Shown here in pieces: positions 35,400 through 46,577 of a stretch of DNA of 64,000 nt. Positions within the stretch are counted from its first letter, which is position 1. Every line of letters begins with the position of its first letter. Made by a program: the position numbers and the translations under genes. Origin of the DNA: Valencia hispanica. Lineage: Eukaryota; Chordata; Actinopteri; Cyprinodontiformes; Valenciidae. The notes under the pieces were generated by a model that was given only the letters and a program-made list of their open reading frames with translations, had not been told where the DNA came from and made no database searches. The stretch spans positions 32,688,914 through 32,752,913 of the forward strand of contig OY747711.1 in the NCBI GenBank assembly GCA_963556495.2, read 5' to 3'.

Positions 35400-36200
35400 T
35401 GGAGTAAGACTCTGGTAGGGCGGGGAGTTGCTTTTTGAATCACCATCAGAAGATAGGCACACTGGGATCACTAAGGGATTTACAAGGTCAGCTATAATAC
35501 TTGGGTAGGCTCTGGCATTCACAAAGGAGCCCAAAGCGTTTCAAGGCAATGTTTCCTACAAAGTTACACAACCAACAACAGCAGCCTGAACTGTTAACAC
35601 AAGGCAGGATGAATCCATGATCTTGTGTCATTGGACCGCGGAATGTTTTTCCTGTCTGTTATTGTCTAATGTTGGTAAGCATGGTCGAGTTGTAGCCTGA
35701 GTCTCTTGTTCTTAGCTGACAGGAGTTGTACCCAATGTTGTCTTCTACTGGATGGATGTGCATAAAGATCCCAGTGAGATAAGTAGCTACTGAAATACCT
35801 AAACCAGCCTGTACCAACAGTGGCGGTTTTTGATATGGGTCATATGGGCAGTTGCACAGGATGATATTAAAAAGGGGGTACATGGGCACCAGAAAAAAAT
35901 GCATAACTTACCTATCAGTTGTACCCTGATCAAGTTTTCTATTGCTTTTATGTATGCGCTTTGCAGTAGGTTTACCCTGCTTATTGCAGAGAATAGGGTG
36001 ACAAGGATGTGTGCTTCATACAGGACTTCACTGCATTGTATCCATCCCAGAATCTCAGATTTTTGGCTCCATTTTAATTGGTAGTGGGGCTGGAGAAAGA
36101 GGGGCTTGCCTCTAAGTTACCTCAAATGTCTTTTGCCCCCAATCTGATGCTCGGTTTGAACATCAGCAAATTCTCCATGTTCATGCCGTGGCAGTTCTTG
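35400..36200 (-). mobile_element. Tc1-like transposon remnant (second Tc1 subfamily), interrupted
   Basis: The minus-strand transposase of a common fish Tc1 group is recognisable from CATCAGAAGATAGGCACACT (~35445) through AGCAGCCTGAACTGTTAACA (~35580), TTCTTAGCTGACAGGAGTTG (~35710) and, after an insert, TCTGATGCTCGGTTTGAACA (~36142). Frames are broken. The same subfamily is found at 51233-53402. Confidence 0.72.
35819..36117. mobile_element. Probable non-autonomous insert within Tc1
   Basis: CAGTGGCGGTTTTTGATATG opens a segment foreign to the surrounding Tc1. The CAGTGGCGG start is shared by a frequent fish DNA-transposon end. The far end is inferred only from where Tc1 sequence resumes. Confidence 0.45.
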
Positions 36201-36722
36201 CATGAATAGCACCTTGGGTAAGGCCCCTCCGTTGATTGGTCCGTCCCTTGCCTTTGATTTCCTACACCAAACTGTTTTGGTCATTTGACTGAATCAGGGA
36301 AAAGTTATTGTGACACTACAATAACTCTGACCTAATAAAATGAGAAAATGAAATCTGGATACGTGATAAAATACAGTTCATTCCCTCACAAAGCATGTAG
36401 TCTAGTCTCTCTATTCTCAGCAGAAAGCAAGGGACTCCCCATTGACTGCACATGCATCAAAGGACAAAAAAAAAAACTGTTTAGGGCACAGCAGATGTAT
36501 TTTTTAGATGATGCAACCCCTACACCGCCCCAAGATTTTCTGTATTTCTGTAAATTGGATATTTCTAATGAATCCAAAAACAAATATTGGAATCTGATTG
36601 ACCAATTAAACGAGTAAATGTAATCGTTTAAAATAAGCCGTTGTCACAATGACAAATCGCTTTTTCTAGAAATGTCCCACTGTCCGATCTCCATCAAGTG
36701 GAAGAACACTCTCTTATCTTTG
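36201..36722. other. Intergenic, nothing recognised
   Basis: An 89-residue plus frame (36348-36617) shows no family resemblance. This is the flank of the promoter-like region. Confidence 0.35.

Positions 36723-36791
<69 letters not shown>
36723..36791 (+). repeat. GT microsatellite
   Basis: About 34 nearly pure GT units directly upstream of the candidate promoter/first-exon region. Confidence 0.97.
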
Positions 36792-36793
<2 letters not shown>

Positions 36794-37900
36794 AGGGAGA
36801 AGTGGGCAAAAGGCTCCGCCTCACTCCAAGAGCGAGAGGGAAAAAAAGGGAAAAGCAAACTGATACACACCTCTCAATTCTGGCAGCAGGAAAAGAATAG
36901 GAGTGTTTATGAAGCTTATAAGTAAACAGCAGGATAACCAGGCGCATCGAGAGCCCAGGCTGCTTGCCCTGGTCAAAAAAAAAAAACACCAAAAAAACAA
37001 CCCCGTCAGCGGGCACCGTTTCGCAGCGCCGGAGATTGTCCCGTTGCATGCAGGATTTAAGTTTTTTCATGCCATCTAAAGGTGGATCATTATCTTAATC
37101 CGAGATAACAAGCGAATTTGAAATGCGTAGCCTGCGATGCTATTTTTGGGAAGCCCTAAAAGCCGACGTTTGAACTCTCGGTAAACATCCAGTGGAGGTA
37201 GGATTCCGGATTATTGCAAAGAAAGAAAGAGAGAGAGAGAAAGAAAAAAGGGTGGTGTGAAATATTTCCGTGTGTGCTCCAGCGGGTCAGTGTTTAGTTG
37301 AGAAAGCTGTGTCCTCGCATCGCTGTCCATGTGTCCCTGCGCCATCAGCGAAGCAGGGACGAGGGAGGGTGGGAGTAGACATTAGCCGATACAAGCGCTT
37401 CATAGTGAGGTGGAAACTGCCTTTATTAGGAGCTTTATTAGAGCATGTTTAAGAGCCAATTAAGATATCATTTAATTGATTCTTTGAAAAGCAGCCACAT
37501 TTAAAGGCGTGCTGATTTGGTATGGATTTCTACTATGAAAGTTTAAAAGTTTGGTGTTTTTTTTTCAAATCCACTTTGGACTTCTCTTGTTTTGACAGGC
37601 AGAGTGGGTATGGCTTCTCACAAGGCCACTCTCACTTCTTTTTTTTTACTGCAGTTGGAGGCTGTAGTGGAAGGAAGCTTTAAGTGAAGGAGGAAGGGGG
37701 GCGGCTCCATTGTCTGACCAGTGAAGGGGTGGGGATAGAGGCTGTATGCAGATGTGCTGCTGGCAACGGACATCTGCTCAACCCCCCCTGGGCATTGTCA
37801 CAACAGGCAGGGGAACTTTAGTGTGCAGAGAAAAGGCCCTTTGTGCTAATGATGTGCAGGCCTTGGCCTGCAGTCCCCTCCGGATCGCAGCGTTTGCATT
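36792..37900 (+). promoter_or_regulatory. Candidate promoter / untranslated first exon (host gene not proven)
   Basis: This stretch departs from its AT-rich surroundings. CpG-containing segments occur at ~36815-36830, ~36940-37035, ~37085-37190 and ~37320-37370. There is a GC-box-like GGGGGCGG (~37697), and no repeat signature. Donor-like sites on the plus strand include TCG|GTAAAC (37181) and GAG|GTAGGAT (37198). No long open frame is present, so an exon here would be untranslated. In human 10q26, CTBP2 lies beyond TEX36 in the same orientation, so a ctbp2 5' exon is a reasonable guess. It could equally be an enhancer-rich region or the start of a non-coding RNA. Confidence 0.35.
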
Positions 37901-39769
37901 TCAGATGCTCTGATTAAAACATTCAATCATCTCAAGAGGTTTGTTTTGAATTGTAGATCGGGGACTATAAGTCAGTGTTTTCTTAAAACAAAAAAAAAGA
38001 AAGATGCAACTGATATATTCTCCCAATCTGCAGCACCAACCTCCCCTTCATCCAGCACCCGCAGCTCTGCTGGGGGTGGGGGTGTTGAACTTTCCTTTCT
38101 GTTTTTGTGGCCTACATGTGTTCAAATATGAAAGTTGACCTCTAAAGGGGAAGAAAATGCACCTTGAGTGACAATCACATCACATGTGTCAGCTTCTTCT
38201 TGGCCCTTTTGTGTATGGCTGAAAGGATAAAAAAAAATACAGAATCAGTTCTTTAATATTTATGATAGCTTTTGCTTTGTATGAGATGCCACAGCAGTGT
38301 GTAAATGTGCTTGTGTTTGCATTGGAAACCAGGAGCCTCATTTGCCTCAACAGATATTCCCTGGTGACTGGTAGATTCAGTGTACTGTGATTATGAACAT
38401 GATTTGTGCTTGTAGGGATGAGCGTTGTACATGGCTGATCTGATGCTCGGCATGCTTGTTTAGCCACGTATCGTCACCGCATTACACCAAGCTGAATGGC
38501 TGAGGGACGAGCCGGACAGCTGCTTAACCAAAGCAGGAAGAAGGTGATAGATTTCACTCAGAATTCCTCTTGAATTACTGCCATGTAGATAAAAAGAACT
38601 TCCAGCTTAGCAACAAGGAGAAAAAAAAAACTATTGTGAATTTGCTGCCTGCTTTGAAGTCATAGAAGCAATTACAATTGGTTAATCATATTCTAAGAGC
38701 CTAATACTCCATTTAACACAGTAATTTGGACGCTGCTGAAATAGCTCTTGTGAGCTCTTCTGAGAATTCCCATAATGGCAGCGGCTTCTAAAAGTTCCCA
38801 TAGGTTGGTATGAGAGGATTTTACTGTCATGTGATGTGATTGTGCTATGCATAGTGGAGCCGAGGTAATGGGTGTGAAATTACTCTGTGCAATCTGTAGA
38901 AGGCAGAAAAAATGTCTAATGTCCCTCAGAAGGGAGGATCTGGGAGTTGAAATAGGTCTTTTGACTTTGTGTTTTTGCTGCACAATCTTTTTTTTTTTTT
39001 TTGAGTATTACTTGTTTTTTTAAAGTTTAGTCGTGATACCAATTTCCAGTTTTTTTAAGTCTTGTGTACTGATCCCAAACTCTTTTTTTTTATCTAAAGA
39101 CCAACCCAAAATGTTATACTTTTTCATATGTTGTGTGAACAAATGTGCTTCTGATTTTGTGTTAGAGATAATATTCTTAAGATGAACAGCACATAAATGA
39201 GTTACAAAACATCCCCATTTATGGATCAAACCATGTGTCACAAACTGATTTTTATTAAAGTCAAAAAAGTGCACCACGGTACATGCTCTTTACAGGTGCA
39301 CAACAGCTATATCGCAAATGTATTGTTATTCCAATACCACTCTACAGCTTTACAGCTTTGGTGCCTGAAACAAGCAGAAAGGACTTCTGTGATGTGGTAT
39401 ACTTTGCGAACTGAGGACTCTGTGCCTTCAAGTCGAGTTGTTACAGAGAAGAGCTATAGTTCCACAAACCTTTAAGCAGCTTCTAATAGCTTAGCCTCAG
39501 AGAACATACTTAAAAAAAAAAGGTCCTCTGTGTTTGATATAATTGGCGTCCTGTCTTTCTGCACCTGTTTCTGGTTTGTTGTAACTTGCCTTGTTGTGTC
39601 TTTGATGGATCCGAGTATCTTGTGTTTGCGGTTGTCAAGGACAGTTTTGAGAGTGGATGTGTGTTGCCGCAGACAGCAGCAGCAGCAGCAGGTGTCTGAT
39701 TCTCCTCACCAATAAGAGCTGTTTGCCCTTCGCTCTTTAAAGAAAACTGGTCGCCCAGATTCTCAGTGT
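37901..39769. other. Mostly non-repetitive DNA, no gene recognised
   Basis: No transposon signatures were seen in ~1.9 kb. A (CAG)n run of about six units sits at 39675-39692. If the upstream region is a first exon, this would be intron. Confidence 0.35.
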
Positions 39770-39773
39770 GTGC

Positions 39774-39807
<34 letters not shown>
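39770..39807 (+). repeat. TG microsatellite
   Basis: About 16 TG units. Confidence 0.95.
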
Positions 39808-40118
39808 ATGCTCACTCTTGTGTGCCGCAGCTGATATGATATATACTGTAGCAAGAAATAAATAACTCCTCAGTTGTTTGCTCTTAAGTGCAGCCAAGTA
39901 ATTTTTCATACTCTGGAGGCTGTTTCTCGCTGTGTAGCTTTGTCTTACCACATTACAATCCTATGCAAGCTTGTTTGTGTTGTTGCCAATTCTGAATTAT
40001 GCATTTAACTCACAGCCGAGCTGCTGTAGCAGCAGGAAAACAAACACATCATATTCCTCTGCTGTTCTTGAAAGGTTTTTAATTGAGGCAATCAAAGACT
40101 GTTGAGTTTTATCCACTT

Positions 40119-40171
40119 GTTGTTGCCAAAAGGTATATGCAGCAAGTTGTTGCCAAAAGGTATATGCAGCA
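40119..40171 (+). repeat. 27-bp tandem duplication
   Basis: Two identical 26-bp copies (40119-40144 and 40146-40171), each starting GTTGTTGCCAAAAGG, are separated by a single A. Perfect identity suggests a recent duplication. Confidence 0.95.
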
Positions 40172-40884
40172 CCTTCAACAGTTTGTGGTATGGAATATGT
40201 AAAAAGCCTTAAAATGAATGGCAAGGCAAGGTAATTTTATTTGTATAGCACACTTTCAACAACAAGGTAATTCAAGGTGTTTTACATGATAAAGAGGTAT
40301 AATAAAAATAGCAGTAAAACACAGACAAAACATATAAAGTAGAAACAGCAATAAAGGAAAAAGCATAAACAAAACATGATACATCAAAGCATTACTCAAA
40401 GGCAGCTCTAAATGGATACGTTTTTAGTTGTGGTTTCAAAGAACTCAGTGTTTCAGCAGCTTTGCGGTTGTCTGGAAGTTTGTTCCAGATTAGAGGACCA
40501 TAGAAACTGAAAGCTGCTTCTCCATATTTGGTTCAAATTCTAGGGATGTTGAGTAGACTGGAATTAGAGCGCCTGAGGGTTCTGGTGGGTTGGTATAGTA
40601 ACAGTAGATCTTCAACATACGTTGGTGCTAAGCCATTCAATGATTTATAAACTAGTAAAAGTACAAAAGACTTTAGAACAGGGGTGATGTGCTCTACTTT
40701 CCTGGTTTTTGTGAGCAGCGTTCTGGATCAGCTGCAGCTGTGTAATTGACTTTTTAGGAAGACCGGTGAAGATGCTGTTGCAGTAGTCAATCCGACTAAA
40801 GATAAATGCATGGAGGAGTTTTTCGAGGTCCTGTTGCGACATCAGTCCTTTGATCTTAAAAATGTTCTTCAGGTGATAGAAACA

Positions 40885-41163
40885 GCATTTATGCCTTCAG
40901 AGACGTGGCATCATCGATTGTCCAAGCGGTTTTTGCTTGCTAGCTTTTACAAGCTCATGTAGAAGTTAGAGGTTAGAACATAGAAAGTTACTCTGAGCGG
41001 ATAGGATTTGGGGGAACTACTGCCCCCTACAGGTTTGGCATGTCTATGAATGTGATTAACAACACACTTATGCGGTTAGGTGTGGACGGAGATTTTTTTT
41101 TAAACGGGGTGGTGAAAATATTCGTTTAAAAAAAACCCCGGCTACGTGTGCACATAGCCTAAG
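40885..41163 (-). mobile_element. TIR-type non-autonomous transposon, copy 2 (half element)
   Basis: Reads, inverted, as the right half of the element at 28225-28870: GGCTATGTGCACACGTAGCC-type end, AACGAATATTTTC, the CCTGTAGGGGGCAGTAGTTC block, and GCAAGCAAAAACCGCTTGG. The other half is missing. It lies in the LINE. Confidence 0.6.
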
Positions 41164-41169
41164 CTTTAT

Positions 41170-41574
41170 TGACAAACTAAACCAAAGGTTTCAGCCATTA
41201 ATATTATAACGTGTCATAAAATGTTTAAAAGATTAAAATGCATCAAGATAAGCCTTTAATTTCAATTACTAACAATTAAAAAATATATAATATAATGGTT
41301 AATAATATGACTTTTCTTTGTATTTACTAATGTTACTCAGGTCTCTTTATTTGTTTCTGTGTCTTACAAACTTATTCATGATAAAAAGAGGTGTTTGAAA
41401 AATGAATTAATTAAATTCTTAGTTAAAATTAGTTCATTGAAGAATAACAAAATGACCGGGGAGGCACATCAAATATATTTTTTACGTTTTGTGATATTTA
41501 TCGATAATTATCGATATCGATCAATATGACTATTCCCTTTATCGATATGCTCTTTTTCTATATCGTCCAGCCCT
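41170..41574. mobile_element. hAT-like fragment with CGATAT-rich end
   Basis: The right end reads CTATATCGTCCAGCCCTA, the mirrored TAGGGCTGGACGATAT end common to a fish hAT group, with ATCGATA repeats just inside (~41500-41560). No partner end was found. Confidence 0.5.
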
Positions 41575-41797
41575 ACCTTGATGTTGCTTTTATGTGACCC
41601 TGGAAGTTCAGGTCTGAGTCTATTACTACACCTAGATTTCGAGCCTGATCAGTAGTTTCTACCTGTATTAACTGGAGCTGTGTGCTGACTATTTATCTTT
41701 CCTCTTTAGGTCCAAAAGTAATTACTTCTGTTTTGTTTCTGTTCAGCTGGAGAAAGTTATGAAACATCCATCCATTGATTTGCTTGATGCATGTAAT

Positions 41798-42439
41798 GAC
41801 TAATGACTATTTTATTGCAGTAAAATAATATCACTTTCAAATGTAAAAAAATCAAACCTTCAATTTTAGTATATAAAAAATCCAATGTAAAGATTTTATT
41901 TTTTTATTTTTATTTGTTTGTTGCCACACTTATTGACTTATCAAACGATTCAGATTAAAAGAAGCATTTATTTTTTATTTATTTTTGAGGCTGATCAGAA
42001 TGTCTGAAAATGGTTACTTAGCGACCCTTGAGTTCCTGTTTTCCTGTACTGTAAGAATGAGGTGCATTTCTCTCAGCTACTCTGCAAAATGGAAAAGACA
42101 AACAAACATATCATTCAAGGAAGGCTGATGTGCGCTGATCAGATAATGGCAACCCGAAACTTGTCACTGACCTAAACTTGCTCATATCCATACACTAATA
42201 CTTAAAAAGTTCAAAACATTGAAAAAAGTTTAAAACCTAAATTTTTCTTGCCAGCACATTCAATGTGAATAATGGTAATGCTGCAAATAGTCACATGGTG
42301 TATTATTAACAAACAGTCTCCATAACAACCATGAGATGCTATTTACATGCCAAGCAGGCTTTTGAGAGGCATGCAAAAAATAAGTCTTTCTGTTTTACCA
42401 TTACAAATGTAGATGCACAGTATGTTAATTGCTTATTGG
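41798..42439. other. Intergenic, nothing recognised
   Basis: AT-rich sequence between repeat blocks. Confidence 0.35.
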
Positions 42440-42960
42440 AATCCTTAGCTTTAGTTAGAACAGACTAAAATTGAGTGGGATAGCACATCATGCCCAGTGT
42501 TAAGTATGATGGAGGACCTGTGATGAGAGCAGGAGCCTTGTGGGAGTGACTTTCATATAGGAGTCTTTGAAATACCTGGACATGTTAAAATCAAATCTGA
42601 TGCCCTCTGCCAGAAAACTGAAAATAGATCATAATTGGGTATTTCAACAGAACAGGCTACCGATTGGAAATGTACAGCCAAATCAACAGTAAAATAATTC
42701 CCAAGACACAAAATCAACCTTTTATGGCCATCTCAGTCTTCAGACTTGTGCCCTATTGAAAACTTATTTTGAACTTTGTGAATTTATACAGAACACTAAG
42801 TGCATTGCAATGCAGCATGAAGAGTCTTCTGGGCAAAAGGAGATTGTCCAAAGTATTTAAGACCTCGTTCAGTTGGAAAATGTGCAATACTTGTTCTTTT
42901 TGAAATACGATTCGTCAATCTGAGTTGCCTATGCATATTTTTTCCACAGAAAATGACTCA
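42440..42960 (+). mobile_element. Tc1-like transposase 3' half, decayed
   Basis: Plus-strand remnants include ATGCCCAGTGTTAAGTATGA, AATTGGGTATTTCAACAGAA (WxFQQ... region), CAGCCAAATCAACAG, ATGGCCATCTCAGTCTTCAG (WPSQSPD region) and CCTATTGAAAAC (NPIEN, containing the catalytic Glu). Stops throughout; no N-terminal half. Confidence 0.65.
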
Positions 42961-43719
42961 CAAGGCCTTCGTATAAACTAGAACCCACAGCAAATTTATT
43001 GAAAAAACAAGTGAATTAATCCTTTTACAGCAAGGATGCCAAGAATGGCAGCAGCAACTTTGTTAAAAAAAAACCAATTATTTCAGAACTTTTCCCCCCA
43101 CAAGTACTTTGAATACATACTATGAGACATTTGAAATATTGTCTCATTTTTCTTTATCCAGATATAAACCTGTAGCGAGAGAGATGTGTTCAAAGTAAAG
43201 AGAACACAAGCATGTTCACTCTGTATTACGAGAGCAAAAATGAGAATCTCTCTAAATTATATACTCATTGTTGTAGAAAAAAACTCATGGCACCAGTGGA
43301 GCAACAGCATAGTGTTCTCTGTATTTATGATCATGGGAGTTTGCTCCCTCTGGCAGATGTGAAGCGTCACACTGTGCGTTGATTGTTCCGTTTTCCTAAT
43401 AATGTATATTTCCCTCCAAAGAAATCCTAATTACTCTGATGTGCATTCATGGAGTCTTCCAAAGATAGATGTTTTGAGCTTAGGCAAGCTAAGGTCACAT
43501 GATGGGTGACAGTTTGAAGATCAAGTATTTGCCCTATAGCAGATTGTTTTGGTTTTTACTTTTTTTGTTTCAAATAATCAAACAAATGTTAATATCAGGC
43601 ATGGATAACCAGAGCAGATACAAAAAGTGGTTGTCAAATAATGATGATGATTCTAATTAAATAATTTAAATAGAATCTGTTTCACAACTTAAAGTAGGAT
43701 TAAAAAAACCAAAAAGTGA
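42961..43719. other. Intergenic, nothing recognised
   Basis: No gene or repeat family identified. Confidence 0.35.
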
Positions 43720-44024
43720 CATCTTGTCTAAAATTCAAGAACTGATTTTTAAAAAAAGTCATTGACATTTGTCAGACTGGAAACTGTTACAAATCCAAAG
43801 GCTTTTGACTCCAGCTAACCACAGTTGGATCCATTTTCCACAAATGGAGAAAACATTGAACAGTAGTAAACCTTCCCAGAAGTTTCTGACTAAACAAAAT
43901 TTAATTCAAAGCCAAACTACTGCAAGCCAAAAAGAACACAAAGGCATGTTTCACATTTACCTAAAACATTTTAATGATGTCCGAGACTTTTGGACTGACA
44001 GAACAAAAGTTGTACTCTTTAGAG

Positions 44025-44228
44025 CAGTCTGTTTCAACCCTGATCCTCACGGCATATTGCCCACCATGTTTTAGATTTTGTCCTGCTTTAACACACCTGA
44101 TTCAGATGATTACAGTTCAGCAAAAGCCTGTTAATCAGTGATCAATTAAAATCAGGTGTGCTGAAGCAGGGAAGCATCTAAAACATGCAGAGCAGTGTGC
44201 CCTGAGGACGAGGGTTGGGAAACACTAG
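44025..44228. mobile_element. Palindromic MITE
   Basis: The left end CAGTCTGTTTCAACCCTGAT and inverted right end CTAGTGTTTCCCAACCCTCG match imperfectly. The two arms (CATGTTTTAGAT..., AACACACCTGATT) pair along most of ~200 bp. It resembles a widespread fish hAT-derived MITE. Confidence 0.7.
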
Positions 44229-44230
44229 GC

Positions 44231-44882
44231 GTTTTCAAAAGACACACCATGGCAGCATACTAGGGTAATATTATGAATGTCTTATGAATGCACCGTGCTG
44301 CATGGCGAGGCACGAAATTGCGGCATTCGTGACGTCTAGTTTGATAATATTATCACAATATTGCCACAATGCTGGACTTATGAATGAAGATCACGCCTTG
44401 GTGCAACACAGGGTGATGTCATGATGACATGTGGAAACTGTGCTGAGCCCCGGGCGGCAACAGTATTTAAAATGCAAGTAAACATGGGGAGTTAATTTAC
44501 CATTTGTAAATTGTATCAGCTGAATTGACTAACTGGAGTGATGCAGAGGTTTAGGAGATTCTGGCCTTTAGACCTGTAGACCAGATCGTAGACAGTTCAC
44601 AGGGACTGTGAACTACAGCAACCTTTTGGAGCAGATCTCAAAAAGACTTGAGGAGCGGGGCTTCAATCGGGATAAAAAAACAAGTCATGTTTAATCTATT
44701 TTGTCTGTTTACCACAGACTCTTCCGTCTAACCGTTTATAAGCAATCCTGCACAACCCCCCCCCCCCTTCCCGCCATTGCGTAATATTTTGTGAAAAACA
44801 CCTGATCGCGGCACAATGCAACAGGCTGACCACTTATGAATGACCAAAAGGCTCCCTGATGGCGGCATTGTCTTTTGAAACA
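44231..44882. mobile_element. Second TIR-type insert
   Basis: Left TTTTCAAAAGACACACCATGG and inverted right TTTCAAAAGACAATGCCGCC share a 12-bp TTTCAAAAGACA end. It is inserted immediately next to the palindromic MITE. It has no coding capacity. A poly-C run lies at ~44757-44767. Confidence 0.6.
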
Positions 44883-45189
44883 GGCTACAGTTTTGAAGGC
44901 TGTGCATCCAGACACATCAAGCATAGAAACTGAAAAATAACTTTTTCTCCAGTCAAACATGGGGGCAATAGTGTGATGATCCGAGGCTAATTTACTGCTT
45001 CAGGACCTGTACGAGCATAATTCATGAAAGCAGAACACACCATCAGCAAGTAATTCTTTGAATGGCTCAAATAAAATACTACTAGGTTTTTGAGGTGGTC
45101 TGGTTAAAGGTGCAATATGTAAGACTAACATTTTGTGGTCAATTTGGGTACTGCAGCCTATGTAGAAAAACATAAGAGTCCGCTCTTAT

Positions 45190-45950
45190 GGTGCATTCAC
45201 ACCGAACGCGTTTGAAGCGTCAAGGGGGCGTCAGGTTTCCATGTAAAAGCAATGCAGAAGCACGCTGACGTGCGTCAGAGTTTTCTGCGTCGCAACACGC
45301 GCGTTTTTGCGTTGCGAAAACGCATTTCTGTCTCATTCGCGCATCAAATTTGTGTGATTGAAACATTTGACGCGCATCAGAAAAAATGCGCCTCATTTTA
45401 TGTGGTGCTTTTGTGCATTTGCGCGTCACGCGCGTTTTTGAATCTGCCGCTGAAATTGAAAAATCAATTCGAGCCGCGCCAACCAATCAGGAGCCTGGTG
45501 ACGTGGTGTCACTAGATGCTGTGACCCAGTTCATGGGGTCAGGTCCGGCAAAATTCATTCATAAAACATGGACGAAATACTGACAACGGCTAATCACCCC
45601 GAGCTATACGACACCAGTTGCTTTCGCTACAGAGACAGGAATGAAAAGGACCTCCCTTGGAGGAATATAAGTGAGGAGATGGTAAGCCTTTTAAGTTCAT
45701 TTCACTTTTGACTGACCCTGCGAACCCGTGCAGAAGCCAGAAAGCCCGCCTACTGTTCCGCTATTTTACCATTATTTTCCTGCTGAGGTACAGTAAATAG
45801 AGAAGGGAGAATCTCTTTTCAAAGGCTACGTCAACAGCTGCCATCTTCCAAACAGACTGTCCAATTCGCTTTGGACGGGCGTCAAGGTGCAAGGTTCAGG
45901 CGTCAAACTTTGGCGTGCGGCGCATTTTGACCCTTTGGTGTGAACGCACC
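45190..45950 (+). mobile_element. Harbinger-like CpG-rich element carrying a MADF exon
   Basis: The left end GGTGCATTCACACCGAA and inverted right end GGTGCGTTCACACCAAA match at 15 of 17 positions. The left third is very CpG-rich (GCGCG and GCGTC motifs), unlike the surroundings. A MADF-type exon starts at 45568. A clean 3-bp target duplication was not found, so the superfamily rests on the MADF exon and on general resemblance. Confidence 0.55.
45568..45680 (+). pseudogene. MADF/Myb-SANT-like domain first exon (transposon-borne)
   Basis: The frame opens MDEILTTANHPELYDTS, then YRDRNEKDLPWRNISEEM, and meets a donor GTAAGCC at 45681. This is the first half of a MADF domain: the HPELYD start and the central W of the W-x-x-I/V pattern are visible. 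PIF/Harbinger transposons encode such a DNA-binding protein beside their nuclease. The second half and any nuclease are absent here, so the gene is incomplete. Confidence 0.6.
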
Positions 45951-46099
45951 GCTAGCCTCTCACCCCCTCCCCATCATGAGTTTCATGCCAGGTTGTCAGT
46001 TACGAATCAGCGCCAGAGGATTAAAGTTGATGAGCGAAGACGAGTCATTTACAGTAAGTTGATAAGTAGATAAATACAGTTCACATATTAACTGATTGG

Positions 46100-46195
46100 A
46101 ATGTTTGTATAAATGTATTGAAATGACTTCTTGTTAAGTGCCTTGAAATGACATCTGTTGTGAATTGGCGCTAAATAAATAAACTGAATTGAATA
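46100..46195 (+). repeat. Retroposon 3' tail
   Basis: AAGTGCCTTGAAATGACATC and GTGAATTGGCGCTAAATAAATAAA followed by CTGAATTGAAT have the form of a fish LINE/SINE 3' end. Confidence 0.55.
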
Positions 46196-46577
46196 TCGAG
46201 TTGTTGGTAATTTAAAAAAGTATCTTGAGATATTTTTAGAGCAAACTATTTTTTTCTAATATACTGCTAGCATTGTTAGGTCAACATTAGCCCCTAGCCC
46301 AGTCGTTGTCAAATTACAAATGCCGGCGCCGTTTCGTGTTAAAAACTTGGCAACCTTGCGGGCTCACATGCCATTGGCCCTGGAACCAGGAAGTATGGAG
46401 GCCGGACAGATTGTAAACAATTACTATGTCCCTCTGTGGCCTTTTTAAAATGATAAAAACTTGCAACCACCAAGCCAGCTGAGAAGGAACTCTGTTTCAA
46501 TGGAACCTTCCTTCCAACATAATTGAGACATTAGGCTGATTATTTCACTGTAAAATGCTGACATATTGCACCTTTAA

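Larger units (their letters stand above)
40220..41797 (-). mobile_element. L2/Maui-type LINE, 5'-truncated, split by two inserts
   Basis: The CCTTG-type tail and CTATACAAATAAA block (inverted) start at ~40220. Coding sequence for the C-terminal reverse transcriptase follows, e.g. minus-strand LEKLLHAFIFSRIDYCNSIF at ~40770-40840. After foreign sequence (40885-41574), it resumes with DSDLNF-type and [12 protein letters not shown] coding at ~41590-41797. All frames are broken. Confidence 0.8.
43720..45100 (+). mobile_element. Tc1-like transposon remnant containing two MITEs
   Basis: Plus-strand Tc1 sequence runs from ~43755 (GACATTTGTCAGACTGG, CAGCTAACCACAGTTGG, AAACCTTCCCAG-like) to GACTTTTGGACTGACAGAAC (~43986). 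It resumes at 44885 with CAGTCAAACATGGGGGCAAT, GTGTGATGATCCGAGG and CTGCTTCAGGACCTG (~44950-45010). Everything between belongs to inserts. Frames are broken. Confidence 0.7.
45108..46573. mobile_element. Kolobok-like TIR element with TTAA duplication
   Basis: TTAA at 45104-45107 is followed by AGGTGCAATATGTAAG. The other end reads CATATTGCACCT followed by TTAA (46574-46577). The 12-bp terminal repeats are perfect and 15 of the first 16 bases match. A TTAA duplication with AGG-type ends fits Kolobok rather than piggyBac, which begins CCC. No transposase is visible. A Harbinger-like element (45190-45950) and a short retroposon tail (~46100-46195) are nested in it. Confidence 0.72.

Noticed and set aside
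36348..36617. 89-residue plus frame as a gene
   Set aside because: No recognisable motif or splice support; the length is within chance expectation.
45252..45583. Frames across the CpG-rich block
   Set aside because: They arise from GCG-rich transposon sequence; no domain is seen until the MADF exon at 45568.
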